Source: an uncultured Collinsella sp. (GTDB taxonomy: Bacteria; Actinomycetota; Coriobacteriia; Coriobacteriales; Coriobacteriaceae). From it: DNA of 29,998 nt. The position numbers and the translations under genes are program-made. Of the stretch, positions 7,936 through 15,654 are shown piece after piece (the stretch's first letter is position 1; every line of letters starts with the position of its first letter). The notes below the pieces were generated by a model that did not search any database, was not told the origin of the DNA, and saw only the letters and a program-made list of their open reading frames with translations. The stretch is from contig CABURV010000022.1 in NCBI GenBank assembly GCA_902494035.1, positions 1 through 29,998 on the forward strand, given 5' to 3'.

Positions 7936-8985
7936 CTACCCTTGCGTTTCGCCATTAGTCGCTTCGTTGATGGCGCGGTACTCGGCGCTTAGTTCGCGCG
8001 CCAGCTCTTCCTTGCTTGGAAGATACGGCAGGTATTTGGCGGCAAACACTTGGTCGTTGTCTTCGGGCAGCGTGTACTCGACAATCGAATCGCTTTTGTC
8101 CGCGCAGAGCACGATGCCTATGGGCGGATTGTCGCCTTCGTTCATGAGCTCGCGCGTGTAGTAGTTCACATACATTTGCATCTGGCCCAGGTCCTGATGC
8201 GTAAGGTCGTCCGTCTTAAGGTCGATGAGCACGAAGCAGCGCATCAGATAGTTGTAAAAAACAAGGTCAATATAGAAATGGCGCCCATCAAAGGTGATGC
8301 GCTTTTGGCGCGCCTCGAAAGCGAAACCACGGCCAAGCTCCAGCAGGAACTTCTGAAGATGCGTGATGAGCGCCTGCTCTAGATCGCTCTCGCGAAACGC
8401 AGTATCGTCCGAGAAACCTAAAAACTCCAGTACATATGGGTCGCGGATGATATCCTCGGGGCGACGAGCCGGGGCGCTCTTTTGGATTTCCTGGGTGACG
8501 GCCTCCTTGTCCTTGCTGGCAAGTAGGCGCTCGCGGAACATGGTGTTGATCTGGCGTTCGAGCTGACGCGTGCTCCAACGAGAATCGGCGCATTCGTTCA
8601 TGTACCAGGTGCGAGCATCAGGGTCGGAAATGCGCATCAACCTGCGGTAATGAGTCCAGCTCAATTCGCTACGCAGTGCGTCGCGAATTGGAAACGCAAG
8701 AAAGAACTGACGCATATTGCGAAGGTTTGCGATGCCAAAGCCTCTTCCGAAATCTGCGGTAAGCCTTCTGGAGAGGCCTGCAATCAATGCCTCTCCATAT
8801 GCTGCGCGCTCCTCTCCGCCCTGTTCATCTACAATACTCTTGCCGATTTCCCAATATGCCTCAACCATCGCAAAGTTAACGGCGGTATAGGCCTTGTCGC
8901 GAGCGGCGTTGAGAATCGAGGAGACCTGCTTGTAAAAACCTTCGGGCACGATTGCCGATTCTCCACGGTTTACCAGTTCGCCCAT
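7936..8985 (-). CDS. YhcG/DUF1016-type PDDEXK nuclease
   Basis: This 349-residue protein matches the YhcG family: an N-terminal DUF1016 helical domain (with AYWEIGKSIVDEQGGEERA and NLRNMRQFFLAFP), then a C-terminal PD-(D/E)XK nuclease domain. In the latter, the catalytic Asp of FYIDLVFYN and the D-x-K of VLIDLKTDD are visible. Family members are thought to act on branched or foreign DNA, are spread by horizontal transfer and often sit near restriction-modification or toxin genes. Here no methylase, specificity subunit or toxin partner adjoins, so it is an orphan. GTG 8988 is directly followed by ATG 8985; I use the ATG, preceded by AGGAAAGTGGGG. Neighbours on both sides are unrelated, fitting insertion of a single cargo gene. 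Its cellular role is not known from sequence. Confidence 0.9.
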   Translation of the reverse strand: MGELVNRGESAIVPEGFYKQVSSILNAARDKAYTAVNFAMVEAYWEIGKSIVDEQGGEERAAYGEALIAGLSRRLTADFGRGFGIANLRNMRQFFLAFPIRDALRSELSWTHYRRLMRISDPDARTWYMNECADSRWSTRQLERQINTMFRERLLASKDKEAVTQEIQKSAPARRPEDIIRDPYVLEFLGFSDDTAFRESDLEQALITHLQKFLLELGRGFAFEARQKRITFDGRHFYIDLVFYNYLMRCFVLIDLKTDDLTHQDLGQMQMYVNYYTRELMNEGDNPPIGIVLCADKSDSIVEYTLPEDNDQVFAAKYLPYLPSKEELARELSAEYRAINEATNGETQG

Positions 8986-9153
8986 CACTGTCGCCCCACT
9001 TTCCTCTTGTGGAATGCATCTTTATCGCATTTAGTTTAAAGCCTCGCGCGGACACGAATTGCTTTGCTGTCTGGCACCTTCGCATGGGAGCCTTGCGGTG
9101 ACTAAAATGTGGCCATAGAGACAGTTTTAGCGAACCCCACGGGAGTGACGCGT

Positions 9154-9423
9154 ATGGACAACAACACGCTGCTGTTCCAGGACAAAGGTTCGGGTAGGTT
9201 TAAAGACGTCAAGATCTACCCTAACCGCATCGAGGTGCTCAAGAAGGGCACTTTTGGTGGCAAGCACACCGAGATTGTTTATCTTAAGGACATTACGGGG
9301 GTCAGCAGGATCAAGGGCCGCGACGTTTTCCTACGTAACAGGCTGTTGACTGCCTGTGTCTTTAGTCTGAGCAGCCGCTCCCAAGCTCAGGAGTTCGTGA
9401 ATGCGCTGAACATGGTGATGTAG
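9154..9423 (+). CDS. Small PH-like domain protein, function unknown
   Basis: This 89-residue protein consists almost wholly of alternating beta-strand-like segments ending in one amphipathic helix (SRSQAQEFVNALNMV), the layout of a bacterial pleckstrin-homology-like domain of the DUF4429 kind. Recognisable stretches are FKDVKIYPNRIEVLKKG and EIVYLKDITGVSRIKGR. It has no signal peptide or membrane segment. I place the start at ATG 9154, preceded by ACGGGAG; an ATG at 9109 upstream lacks a ribosome site. It stands alone, convergent with the phospholipase gene. Such domains usually mediate protein or lipid contact, but nothing here tells which. The family assignment is tentative. Confidence 0.65.
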   Translation: MDNNTLLFQDKGSGRFKDVKIYPNRIEVLKKGTFGGKHTEIVYLKDITGVSRIKGRDVFLRNRLLTACVFSLSSRSQAQEFVNALNMVM

Positions 9424-9449
9424 CCGATAACGGTGTTCGGGCTAAGGTA

Positions 9450-9482
9450 AAAATCGGGGCGCAGAACGGTATTCTGCGCCCC
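9450..9482 (-). terminator. Rho-independent terminator of the phospholipase gene
   Basis: GGGGCGCAGAA (9456-9466) pairs perfectly with TTCTGCGCCCC (9472-9482). On the minus strand the stem is followed by GATTTTTACC, a good U-run. On the plus strand no T-run follows, so it mainly serves the minus-strand gene. Confidence 0.85.
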
Positions 9483-9518
9483 CCCAATTGAGTCGATGTG
9501 TCTAAAAGGCGGGCTTGC

Positions 9519-12014
9519 CTATTCGCTGTCGTCCCCAACGTTTTCGCGGTCATTGGCAAGCATCGCCGCGCCGGCGACCGTTGTCGCCATGGCGGCAGCG
9601 GCGAGCCCGGCGGCAATGCCGGAGCCGTCGCCCGTGTCGGCGAGTTTTCCGCCCGAGCCCTTGCCCTTGTTGCCCTTACCATTCTTATCAGCGCTGCCTG
9701 CGCTGGAACCCGTGCCGCTGCCGGTGCCGCCTGCACTGTCCGAGGCCGCTACGGTAAAGTTTGCGGCTCCGTCGCTGGCGAGCGTGTAGTTCTGCGCCGC
9801 GTCGCCCAACAGACCTTTCGCACGCACCCAATACGTCCCCGCGGCAAATGCCTCGCCCTCGGCCATTGCCGTGCCCGGAGCGCCGTCCGCGTCGTGCGCA
9901 AACTCGAGCTGGGCGGTGCAGGCGTCGGTTTCGAGCTTGCCCTCGAGTGATGCCGCAATCTTGGCGCGCACGTCTTCGCCGGCCTTAAGGCCTTCGAGTC
10001 CCTCAAAATGGGGCTTCAGCGCGAGCGGATCGATATCGATGGGCACGAAGCCCTGCAGTCCTGTAGCGGTCTCGTTGCCCAGGGCGTCGACATCCACGTA
10101 TTCGATGGCAAACGCGCTGCCAGAAGCGGCCACGTTGAGTACGTTGCTGCTGTTAACGAGGCGGAAACGGCCCTCGCCAACGGTCTTGCCATCCTGGAAT
10201 GAGGCATCGCTCAGCGAGTCGCCGTACGTCATGCGCATGCGGGTCGGGAGATAGTACGGGAGATAGTACGAAGCCGTCTGCTTGTGCTCCGTATCGTAAT
10301 TGCGCTGGTAGATGCTCCGGGCCAGCGCCGCATCAACAAAGTCGGATGCGATGATGCCAATGTGCTTGAGGTAATCTGACTTTGTATCCTCAATGCCGCT
10401 GGGATTGATGTACGGGCTCTTATACAGATGCTCGTTGACTACTCGTGCCGAGGTAAAAGGATTGCCTCCGTGCGACAAGCCCGTGCAGCTGGTGTAGTTG
10501 ATAGACCAGCAACGCTCCAGGACTTTCTCCTTGGCCCCGTTATCGTCCTCGACATCTACCTCGTTGCGCGTGCGCCCGGACGTTTCCTTCAGCGCATTAT
10601 CGACCCAGCTGAGCTTGTCGGTTCCCGTGAGTTTGTACTTGTCCTGGGCGTATACCTTGGTGCAATAGGGCTCTTCATTGCCCGTTTCCCCTATGGCTTC
10701 AAAGCCCCGCGCGTCTTGGACGAGACACATGGAACTGCTGTCGGTGTGCACTGCGATTTTGTTATCCCATTCGGTGAGGTCGAGTCCCCACGTGTGGCCG
10801 CTTACGCTGTCGCCGTCGAGTCCAAATCGACGTAGCAGGACGATCTTTCCGCGCACCTCGCCCAGTGTGGGAACGCGGCTCGACGTATAGAACAGTTTGG
10901 GGTTGTCGTCCAAAACCTTGGCGAAAGCCGTCGTAACACTTTCGTCGGTAGCCTCGTCGTTGCCTCGTGATACAAGCATGATGAGCGCTTCTGTCGGGTT
11001 TTCGTTCAAAAACGTTTTGAAGTAGCCTATGACATCGGAAAGATGCAAAAAGTACGCGTCTTTTTTGAGCAGGTAGTACATCCCATGGTCGATGCCAGGG
11101 TTGTCGCCCTTTCCGAGCCGGATATCAAAATAGCGAATGCCTTCGAGCAACTGCGTGGGAATGTAATCCTGCTGGCATTTTACTTGCGAGGATTGGGGCT
11201 CAGTGTCGTTGTCCACGCTGCAGGTGCCCGAATCGTGCGTGCCCGGGATGCTCAGCTCGTCGAGGAACTTGTTGTCCTCGACGTATTTCATCCAACATGG
11301 TCCGTCGACGTAGCTGCTGTACGTAATCCAGTCGAGGCTGCTAACCGTGGCATCGTTCTTTTTCATGTCGTAACCGATAAGTTCGAGCTCCCACGGAATG
11401 CTCTTACTCTTACTCTTATGACAGATCTTATTGTTGTCCTGGTCTTCGCCGTTCGATTCTATTGCCAGGTACTTAATGTCTTTTTTCTCGGTTTCTTTCT
11501 CGACCGTGCGGTCTCGGATGATATAGGTTCCGTTTGATTGACGCTCGAACGCAAAAGAGCGGCTGGGCTTGCCGTCATGCTCGCCACTCCATACGTGGAT
11601 GACCTTTCCGTCTTTGTCCGAGTCGCCATCGACCGACCAAATGCTGTAGCCCGTCTTTTTATGCTCTTCGAAATTGAGCAAGGTGCGGATAGCATACCAG
11701 TTTGTATCGTCATTCTTGGTCGTTACGTTCTCAAGGATGAGCTTGCTGGATGTGCCGTCATTAAACAGATGGCAGACGTTGCCGATGACGTTGCCGTCTT
11801 CGTTAACGCTTGCGGTGCGAAAATAGCCCGCGGGGCGAAGGCGAATGACGAAATTGTCGAGGCTGACCGACGCTGTGGCAGCGTCGTCTGCAAATGCCGC
11901 TCGTGGGCCAATGCCCAATGCCGCGGTTTCGGGCAGGCTTGCAAGTGGCGACAACGCCGCGAGTCCAAGGCCCAACGTAAATGCTCGGCGGCTGATGGCG
12001 TGGTGTTCGGTCAT
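9519..12014 (-). CDS. Exported, surface-anchored phosphatidylinositol-specific phospholipase C
   Basis: This 831-residue surface enzyme should cleave phosphatidylinositol or GPI anchors into diacylglycerol and (cyclic) inositol phosphate. The N-terminus has a Tat-type twin arginine (SRRAFTL, 8-14) and a hydrophobic stretch ending near AFA. Residues about 45-220 look like a beta-rich, ricin-like module. The PI-PLC X domain follows with its full catalytic set: LSIPGTHDSG carrying H260 and D261, YFDIRLG carrying D297 and R299, and H310 in DHGMYY. A further beta-rich region and a Gly/Ser/Lys linker lead to LADTGD, an LPXTG-like sorting motif, then an Ala-rich membrane helix, but the tail after it is acidic rather than basic. 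The gene is monocistronic, with a terminator downstream. Active-site completeness suggests a working enzyme; substrate (host or microbial inositol lipid) is inference. Confidence 0.92.
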   Translation of the reverse strand: MTEHHAISRRAFTLGLGLAALSPLASLPETAALGIGPRAAFADDAATASVSLDNFVIRLRPAGYFRTASVNEDGNVIGNVCHLFNDGTSSKLILENVTTKNDDTNWYAIRTLLNFEEHKKTGYSIWSVDGDSDKDGKVIHVWSGEHDGKPSRSFAFERQSNGTYIIRDRTVEKETEKKDIKYLAIESNGEDQDNNKICHKSKSKSIPWELELIGYDMKKNDATVSSLDWITYSSYVDGPCWMKYVEDNKFLDELSIPGTHDSGTCSVDNDTEPQSSQVKCQQDYIPTQLLEGIRYFDIRLGKGDNPGIDHGMYYLLKKDAYFLHLSDVIGYFKTFLNENPTEALIMLVSRGNDEATDESVTTAFAKVLDDNPKLFYTSSRVPTLGEVRGKIVLLRRFGLDGDSVSGHTWGLDLTEWDNKIAVHTDSSSMCLVQDARGFEAIGETGNEEPYCTKVYAQDKYKLTGTDKLSWVDNALKETSGRTRNEVDVEDDNGAKEKVLERCWSINYTSCTGLSHGGNPFTSARVVNEHLYKSPYINPSGIEDTKSDYLKHIGIIASDFVDAALARSIYQRNYDTEHKQTASYYLPYYLPTRMRMTYGDSLSDASFQDGKTVGEGRFRLVNSSNVLNVAASGSAFAIEYVDVDALGNETATGLQGFVPIDIDPLALKPHFEGLEGLKAGEDVRAKIAASLEGKLETDACTAQLEFAHDADGAPGTAMAEGEAFAAGTYWVRAKGLLGDAAQNYTLASDGAANFTVAASDSAGGTGSGTGSSAGSADKNGKGNKGKGSGGKLADTGDGSGIAAGLAAAAMATTVAGAAMLANDRENVGDDSE

Positions 12015-12213
12015 AACTTCTCCATTCGTAGAGTGCGGTTATGCGATAGTTTTGGTCACTATACTGCTCAGATGTTTAAAGATGCTGGTTTAATTGTCTG
12101 CGCGGCGCAATAAATCGGCGGGCGGACGTGTTGGGGTGTTTGTCGTTTTCGTACTGTTGCTACATTTGGAGCGGTTCCGGCGTCCGGCATCCTCGCGTTC
12201 GTTGGCTACCGGC

Positions 12214-12247
12214 ATAAGAAAGGGAGGGTCGGTTTACCGGCCCTCCC
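12214..12247 (-). terminator. Rho-independent terminator of the first lipoprotein gene
   Basis: GGGAGGGTCGG (12222-12232) pairs with CCGGCCCTCCC (12237-12247), one G-T wobble, loop TTTA. On the minus strand it is followed by TTTCTTATGCC. It lies about 70 bases beyond the stop of the minus-strand lipoprotein gene. The remainder of the 305-base gap 12015-12319 holds the upstream region of the phospholipase gene, in which I see no clear promoter. Confidence 0.85.
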
Positions 12248-12319
12248 TGGGTACGAAGCGCTGGGGAACCGTCGCTTGTTTGCACTGCGCCCGTGTTTCC
12301 CGCTGCGCTCGCCAGTCGC

Positions 12320-12907
12320 TTAACGCTTGATCTCGATATCGTCGAGCTTGACGTCCATGGCCTCGGTCTTGGCCTCGGCGATGTCATCGGCAAATTCCAG
12401 GGACTTCATCATGGTCTCGACGGCGTCCTTGTGCTCCTCGACGTTGTCGATGCGCACATACACACTGCCACCGTCAACGTCGGTGAAGTACTCGGTCGTC
12501 ACGCCGCCCGAGTGCGTAAAGTAGGCACTGCGCCAGGTCTTGCCGTTGTACTTAACGGGATCGCTCTCGGTCCATCCAGAGTTGGCCTTCCATTTGGCCT
12601 CGTAGTCGAACAGCTCGTCGGCGTTCTTGTCAGAGTCGAAGACGGGGATGAAGCGATCGCTGGCGTGCTCGCTCTCGGTGAACTTAAACTGGGCCCTGTC
12701 GGCGGTGTCGCCTGCGACGTCGGTGATCTCGACGCCCTCGGGGACCTCGACCTTAAACCAAATGAAGTCGGTCCTCATATCCACGGCTGGCTTTTCTGCT
12801 CCACCGCCACTTCCGGTAGCGCCGCCGCTGCCACCGCAGCCCACCAGGGCAACTGCGGCAAAGAGGCTTATGCAGAGGGTGAGAATCGCAAAGGCCTTCT
12901 TTTTCAT
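12320..12907 (-). CDS. Lipoprotein A of a tandem paralogous pair, function unknown
   Basis: This 195-residue protein starts with a lipoprotein signal peptide (MKKKAFAILTLCISLF) and lipobox LVGC with the acylated cysteine at 24. A Gly-rich linker follows. The mature domain contains FIWFKVEVPEGV, a segment with DRFIPVF, YNGKTWRSAYF, and a closing FTDVDGGSVYVRIDNVEEHKD. The last is an alternating strand then helix; it also ends with a basic IEIKR. The next gene upstream encodes a clear paralogue with the same order of motifs. I do not recognise a named family; the regular beta-strand pattern suggests a small surface binding domain. The start ATG 12907 is preceded by GAGGAGGACACGACC. Its terminator downstream and its own upstream motif suggest independent transcription from its neighbour. 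Confidence 0.85.
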   Translation of the reverse strand: MKKKAFAILTLCISLFAAVALVGCGGSGGATGSGGGAEKPAVDMRTDFIWFKVEVPEGVEITDVAGDTADRAQFKFTESEHASDRFIPVFDSDKNADELFDYEAKWKANSGWTESDPVKYNGKTWRSAYFTHSGGVTTEYFTDVDGGSVYVRIDNVEEHKDAVETMMKSLEFADDIAEAKTEAMDVKLDDIEIKR

Positions 12908-12979
12908 GGTCGTGTCCTCCTCGATCTGTAACCGCCCACGGATTACCTGCCTTTACTGTACGCGTGGACGGCTCGCTAG

Positions 12980-12998
12980 GGTGGGCCATGTGTCCCAT
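12980..12998 (-). promoter_or_regulatory. Shared 19-base motif upstream of lipoprotein A (copy 1)
   Basis: On the minus strand this reads ATGGGACACATGGCCCACC. The same 19 bases occur upstream of lipoprotein B. The core is an imperfect palindrome, TGGG-N8-CCCA. It sits 73 bases before the start codon, and TACAGT about 30 bases nearer the gene could be a -10, so the motif would overlap or abut the -35 region. Confidence 0.5.
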
Positions 12999-13041
12999 TC
13001 TGGGGGCTGGAATTGCGCCGACAAGTGGCAATATGTGCGGT

Positions 13042-13079
13042 CGCAAAAGAGGGGAGGGCCGATGCTGTCGGCCCTCCCC
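13042..13079 (-). terminator. Rho-independent terminator of the second lipoprotein gene
   Basis: GGGGAGGGCCGA (13051-13062) pairs perfectly over 12 bases with TCGGCCCTCCCC (13068-13079). On the minus strand the stem is followed by TCTTTTGCGA. The stem sequence closely resembles the terminator of the neighbouring paralogue, in keeping with duplication of the whole unit. Confidence 0.88.
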
Positions 13080-13149
13080 GGGGTGAGGTGCCCGTTGTTT
13101 TAATGGGGCGCATGTGTGCGGGTGCGCGTAGGCGCGTGCGGGTGTCCCG

Positions 13150-13749
13150 TTACTTGATCTCGATGCTCGAAATCTCGACTTCGCGTGCCTCGGAAACTGC
13201 CTCTTCCATGTCATCGGGGAACTCGATGGAGTTGAGGAGTGCCTCGGCTTCTTTCTTGTGCTGGTCGAAGTTCGAGATGAGGACGTAGACGCTTCCCGGC
13301 TCAACATCGGTAAAAAGCATGGTTGAGATGCCGCTGTTGTCCTCGTATGTTCCGACGAGCCACGTCCTGCCGTTATACTCGACGGACCCGTCATCCTTCC
13401 ACTGGAACGTATCCCCCTTCTTTTCCGCCTGGTCGGCGTGGGATTCCTCGGCCGTCAGCGCTTTTTTCCAAACGGGGATAAAGCGATCGGCCGAGGCGTT
13501 CTCGTCTTCGGGGAAGGTGAGCTGGACCCTGTCGGCATTCTTGCCGGCAGAGTCGCTTACGCCGACGCCCTCGGGCATCTCGACCTTAAACCAGATGTAG
13601 TCGGTCTTCTTGGCGACGGGGGCCTTTTCCTTGCTCTCGCTCTTGGGGGCGCTGCCGCCGCCCGATGCGCTCCTGCCGCAGCCCACAAGGGCGAGCGCGG
13701 CAAAGAGGGCGATGCAAAGGGAAAGGATTGATAGGGTCTTTTTCATCAT
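13150..13749 (-). CDS. Lipoprotein B of a tandem paralogous pair, function unknown
   Basis: This 199-residue protein is a paralogue of the neighbouring lipoprotein: signal peptide MMKKTLSILSLCIALF, lipobox LVGC with cysteine 24, then a Ser/Gly/Lys linker. Matching blocks follow in the same order: YIWFKVEMPEGV, a segment with ADRFIPVW, VEYNGRTWLVGTYE, and FTDVEPGSVYVLISNFDQHKK. The pair is clearly homologous but well diverged, so the duplication is not recent. I place the start at ATG 13749 (ATG 13746 is next to it), eight bases after AGGAGG; the longer open frame to 13782 would bury this site and the signal peptide. The gene has its own terminator and the same upstream motif as its paralogue. 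Function unknown. Confidence 0.85.
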   Translation of the reverse strand: MMKKTLSILSLCIALFAALALVGCGRSASGGGSAPKSESKEKAPVAKKTDYIWFKVEMPEGVGVSDSAGKNADRVQLTFPEDENASADRFIPVWKKALTAEESHADQAEKKGDTFQWKDDGSVEYNGRTWLVGTYEDNSGISTMLFTDVEPGSVYVLISNFDQHKKEAEALLNSIEFPDDMEEAVSEAREVEISSIEIK

Positions 13750-14126
13750 GGTGGCGTCCTCCTTGTCTGCTGATGACATCACGGCGCCGCATGCTGTTGG
13801 GGTACTGATTGCGCTGGCGGCGGATGTCTCTGTGTACTGTGCGACTTATGCCTCCGTTCATCGCTTGTGGCCGTTGCGCGGCCGTTCCCCAACGGGTTCC
13901 TTACTTATAGATATGCCCCAGCTTGTGCTGCTCGGAAGTCTCGAAAGGTGGGCCATGTGTCCCATGTTTGCGGTGCCGACGCCTATCGTTCGTCATAGAA
14001 ATCCGCGATGGCCAGGTGCGCTGACGCTCGCGTACTTATGGGCTAGACTTAGCACCATTACGTGATCGATGCGGTCGGTCGGCGGTTTCCACCCGACCGA
14101 TGTATATGACTTGAAGGTGCATGCGT
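13750..14126. other. Divergent intergenic region between lipoprotein B and fchA
   Basis: This 377-base gap holds no convincing gene. It contains the leader of lipoprotein B, the second copy of the 19-base motif, a possible minus-strand -10 (TATAAG in ATATCTATAAGTAAG, near 13904-13914), and the upstream region of fchA. The short plus-strand frame crossing it has no ribosome site. Confidence 0.5.
13947..13965 (-). promoter_or_regulatory. Shared 19-base motif upstream of lipoprotein B (copy 2)
   Basis: This is identical over 19 bases to the copy at 12980-12998 and in the same orientation relative to its gene. Flanking bases differ between the two copies, which singles out these 19 bases as the conserved unit. 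It lies 198 bases before the start codon. Confidence 0.5.
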
Positions 14127-14759
14127 ATGAGCCAAGAGATGATGGACAAGACCTGCCGCGGGTTTGCCGAGGCGCTTGCCGCGCGCGAGCCGGTTCCCGG
14201 CGGTGGCAGCGCGAGCGCCTTTGTGGGCGCGCTGGGCGCCTCGCTGTGCGGAATGGTTGCCCGCTACGGTGCGACTAATCCCGCGCTTGCTGATCGTGCG
14301 GATGACCTGACGCGCGCGTTTGCCCAGGCTGATGAGCTGGCCCAGGAGCTTGTCGAGTTGGTTTCCGAGGACGTTCGTGCCTACAGGCGGGTGTCCGCGG
14401 CGTACGGTATTCCGCGTGACGATCCGGCTCGAGCGACCGCGATTCAGGATGCGCTGCATGTGGCCGCTATGCCGCCGTATCGCATTATGGATGCCTGCGG
14501 GCGTGCGCTGGCGCTGCTCGAGGACATGGCCGACAAGGGTTCGCGTCAGCTGCTGTCCGATGTGGCGTGCGGCGCCGTGTTCTGCCGTGCCGCTATGCAG
14601 GGCGCGAGCTTGACGCTCTTTGCGAACACCACGTCTATGAAAGATCGCGTTCGTGCCGAGGAGCTCGAGACGGCGTGTGATGAGCTGCTCGACACATGGT
14701 TGCCGCGCGCCGATGCGCTGGCGCGCCGCGCCGCCGACGCTGCAAGGAAGAGAGGATAG
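14127..14759 (+). CDS. fchA: Methenyltetrahydrofolate cyclohydrolase (FchA / cyclodeaminase family)
   Basis: This 210-residue, mostly helical protein belongs to the formiminotransferase-cyclodeaminase C-terminal family. Stand-alone members such as clostridial FchA convert 5,10-methenyl-THF to 10-formyl-THF. The family signature PVPGGGSASA is at 22-31, the folate-binding loop. Later segments such as DDPARATAIQDALHVAA and CGAVFCRAAMQGA also fit. The start is ATG 14127, nine bases after GAAGG; ATG 14121 would be only three bases from it. folD starts two bases after the stop, so the two are co-translated. The partner FolD has lost the residues for this same reaction, which supports the cyclohydrolase rather than cyclodeaminase role. 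No formiminotransferase or histidine-degradation gene is nearby. Confidence 0.9.
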   Translation: MSQEMMDKTCRGFAEALAAREPVPGGGSASAFVGALGASLCGMVARYGATNPALADRADDLTRAFAQADELAQELVELVSEDVRAYRRVSAAYGIPRDDPARATAIQDALHVAAMPPYRIMDACGRALALLEDMADKGSRQLLSDVACGAVFCRAAMQGASLTLFANTTSMKDRVRAEELETACDELLDTWLPRADALARRAADAARKRG

Positions 14760-14761
14760 CC

Positions 14762-15616
14762 ATGGCTGAGCTACTGAAGGGTGCTCCTGTTGCTCGCGCG
14801 CTGACCGAGGAACTTGCTGTTCGCTGTGCCGCCTTGCGTGAGCGCGGCGTTGTGCCGACGCTCGCCATCGTTCGCGTGGGCGAGCGCGAGGACGACCTGT
14901 CCTACGAGCGCGGTGCCCTCAAGCGCTGCGAGAAGGTTGGCATTGAGGCTCGCCGCGTTTTGCTTCCTGCCGATGTTTCGCAGGATGAACTGCTGGCGGC
15001 TATTAAGGACATCAATGCCAACCCCGCTGTTCATGGCTGCCTAGTGTTTCGCCCGCTGCCCGCTGGACTTGACGAGGATGCGGCTGCCGCGGCGCTCGAT
15101 CCCGCCAAGGATGTTGACTCCATGACGCCGGCCTCGCTGCTTACCACGCTTTCGGGTCGTGGCGAGGGCTTTGCTCCCTGCACGGCCGAGGCCGTGTTGG
15201 CGTTGCTGGACCATTACAGTGTTGAGCTGGATGGGGCCAAGGTTGCGGTCGTCGGTCGGTCTCTGGTGATTGGTCGTCCCGTTGCCGCCATGCTTACGGC
15301 TCGCAATGCCACGGTGACGACGTGCCATACGCATACACGCGATCTTGCTGCCGAGTGCCGTTCTGCCGATATCGTTGTTGCGGCCGTTGGACGCGCGAGC
15401 ACGATTGGCGCGGATGCCGTTCGCGAGGGCCAGACGATCATTGATGTTGGCATTAACTGGGACGAGGCCGCTGGCAAGCTGGTCGGGGACATCGATTTTG
15501 ATGCTGCGGAGCCGGTCGTTAACGCCATCACGCCCGTGCCGGGCGGCGTGGGGGCTGTGACCACCGCGATTCTCGCCAAACACGTGATTGAGGCGGCGGA
15601 GCGCGCATCGAAATAG
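14762..15616 (+). CDS. folD: Methylenetetrahydrofolate dehydrogenase FolD, cyclohydrolase site degenerate
   Basis: This 284-residue protein has the standard FolD length and layout. The Rossmann motif GRSLVIGRP (166-174) binds NAD(P), and PVPGGVGAVT (258-267) closes the active-site cleft. It oxidises 5,10-methylene-THF to methenyl-THF. The family's catalytic Tyr is kept (Y48), and so is the Asp of KDVD (D119). The lysine essential for the cyclohydrolase half (four residues after that Tyr; K56 in the human enzyme) is alanine here, A52. The glutamine of the usual LVQLPLP motif is phenylalanine (LVFRPLP, F96). The alignment around both sites needs no gaps. It is therefore probably a dehydrogenase only, served by FchA from the gene just upstream. 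The start ATG 14762 follows GAGAGGATAG; the upstream frame to 14696 lies inside fchA. Confidence 0.93.
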   Translation: MAELLKGAPVARALTEELAVRCAALRERGVVPTLAIVRVGEREDDLSYERGALKRCEKVGIEARRVLLPADVSQDELLAAIKDINANPAVHGCLVFRPLPAGLDEDAAAAALDPAKDVDSMTPASLLTTLSGRGEGFAPCTAEAVLALLDHYSVELDGAKVAVVGRSLVIGRPVAAMLTARNATVTTCHTHTRDLAAECRSADIVVAAVGRASTIGADAVREGQTIIDVGINWDEAAGKLVGDIDFDAAEPVVNAITPVPGGVGAVTTAILAKHVIEAAERASK

Positions 15617-15654
15617 GCGTTTTGAGCTGTTTGAGGGGGTTAGCTATATACCAC

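Noticed and set aside
10428..11537. Two long frames antisense to the phospholipase gene
   Set aside because: They are shadows of the PI-PLC frame, which carries intact catalytic motifs.
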